A stretch of 64,000 nucleotides of DNA from Neptunitalea chrysea (GTDB taxonomy: Bacteria > Bacteroidota > Bacteroidia > Flavobacteriales > Flavobacteriaceae): assembly GCF_027924145.1 (NCBI RefSeq), contig NZ_BRVP01000001.1, forward strand, positions 186,001-250,000, in the 5' to 3' direction. Below are positions 63,988 to 64,000 of the stretch, piece after piece. The notes under the pieces were generated by a model. That model did no database searches. It was not told the DNA's origin and worked only from the letters and a program-made list of their open reading frames with translations. Within the stretch, counting starts at the first letter, position 1. Each line of letters opens with the position of its first letter. The translations under genes and the position numbers were made by a program.

Positions 63988-64000
63988 CTTTTTAAAGATT

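Noticed and set aside
1-64000. CRISPR array, insertion sequence, prophage or integrative element
   Set aside because: No evenly spaced repeats, transposase, integrase or phage genes were found. The only element-like piece is the metH insert.

Overview
The window is AT-rich bacterial chromosome from a gliding member of the Bacteroidetes, most likely a Flavobacteriaceae. The evidence is the gliding genes gldA, gldB and gldC, proteins with type IX secretion (T9SS) C-terminal sorting domains, several promoters of the Bacteroidetes TTG / TAnnTTTG type, a dcw cluster in Bacteroidetes order with a long FtsZ, and the aromatic amino acid operon pheA - aminotransferase - tyrA - DAHP synthase/chorismate mutase. 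Genes are closely packed on both strands. No transposase, prophage, CRISPR array or rRNA was seen.

Layout. 1-3.5 kb: the 3' part of metH (open at the left edge), carrying an in-frame DUF559 nuclease-like insertion, then metF. 3.5-6.5 kb: a lipid A deacylase-like outer-membrane protein, a GIN-domain lipoprotein and a beta-lactamase-family lipoprotein. 6.5-7.4 kb: gldA. 7.6-11.7 kb: an aromatic-rich leader peptide with an attenuator, followed by the Phe/Tyr operon. 11.8-18.8 kb: a small secreted protein, a tricorn-type protease, rsgA, dtd, tatD-like and tcdA. 18.8-23 kb: two DUF3857 proteins (one with an intact transglutaminase triad, one without) and a MazG-like protein. 23-27.5 kb: aroA, queA, a BAX inhibitor-1 family protein and rlmN. 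27.6-31.4 kb: three T9SS cargo genes on the minus strand; two are near-identical tandem copies, one of them broken. 31.6-37.3 kb: polyprenyl synthetase, an ECF sigma factor with a likely anti-sigma and an outer-membrane protein, then dnaG. 37.3-45.1 kb: a LuxR-type regulator, nadE, gldB-gldC, a histidine kinase/receiver pair, yceI, pirin and an AraC regulator. 45.5-47.4 kb: a lipoprotein, engB and an alpha/beta hydrolase. 47.6-63.3 kb: the complete run mraZ-rsmH-ftsL-ftsI-murE-mraY-murD-ftsW-murG-murC-ftsQ-ftsA-ftsZ behind a probable MraZ operator. 63.4-64 kb: a YqeY-family gene and tRNA-Arg(TCG).

How the genes work together. MetF makes the methyl-folate that MetH uses. The leader peptide senses aromatic amino acid supply and controls the four enzymes below it; aroA, in a separate unit, feeds chorismate to them. 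The dcw run makes lipid II from UDP-MurNAc (murC, D, E, mraY, murG; murF is not here) and assembles the divisome. The MurE DNPR motif predicts meso-diaminopimelate peptidoglycan. GldA is the ATPase of an ABC transporter and GldB/GldC are gliding accessory proteins; the T9SS cargo proteins are the kind of adhesin this machinery exports.

The observations most worth a second look are the in-frame DUF559 insertion in metH with GC-rich hairpins at both ends, the compact Phe/Tyr attenuator whose anti-terminator strand lies inside the leader ORF, the broken tandem T9SS copy, a primase with all four zinc ligands replaced, a response regulator with Glu at the phospho-acceptor position, and a long inverted repeat that encloses the start codon of a histidine kinase.
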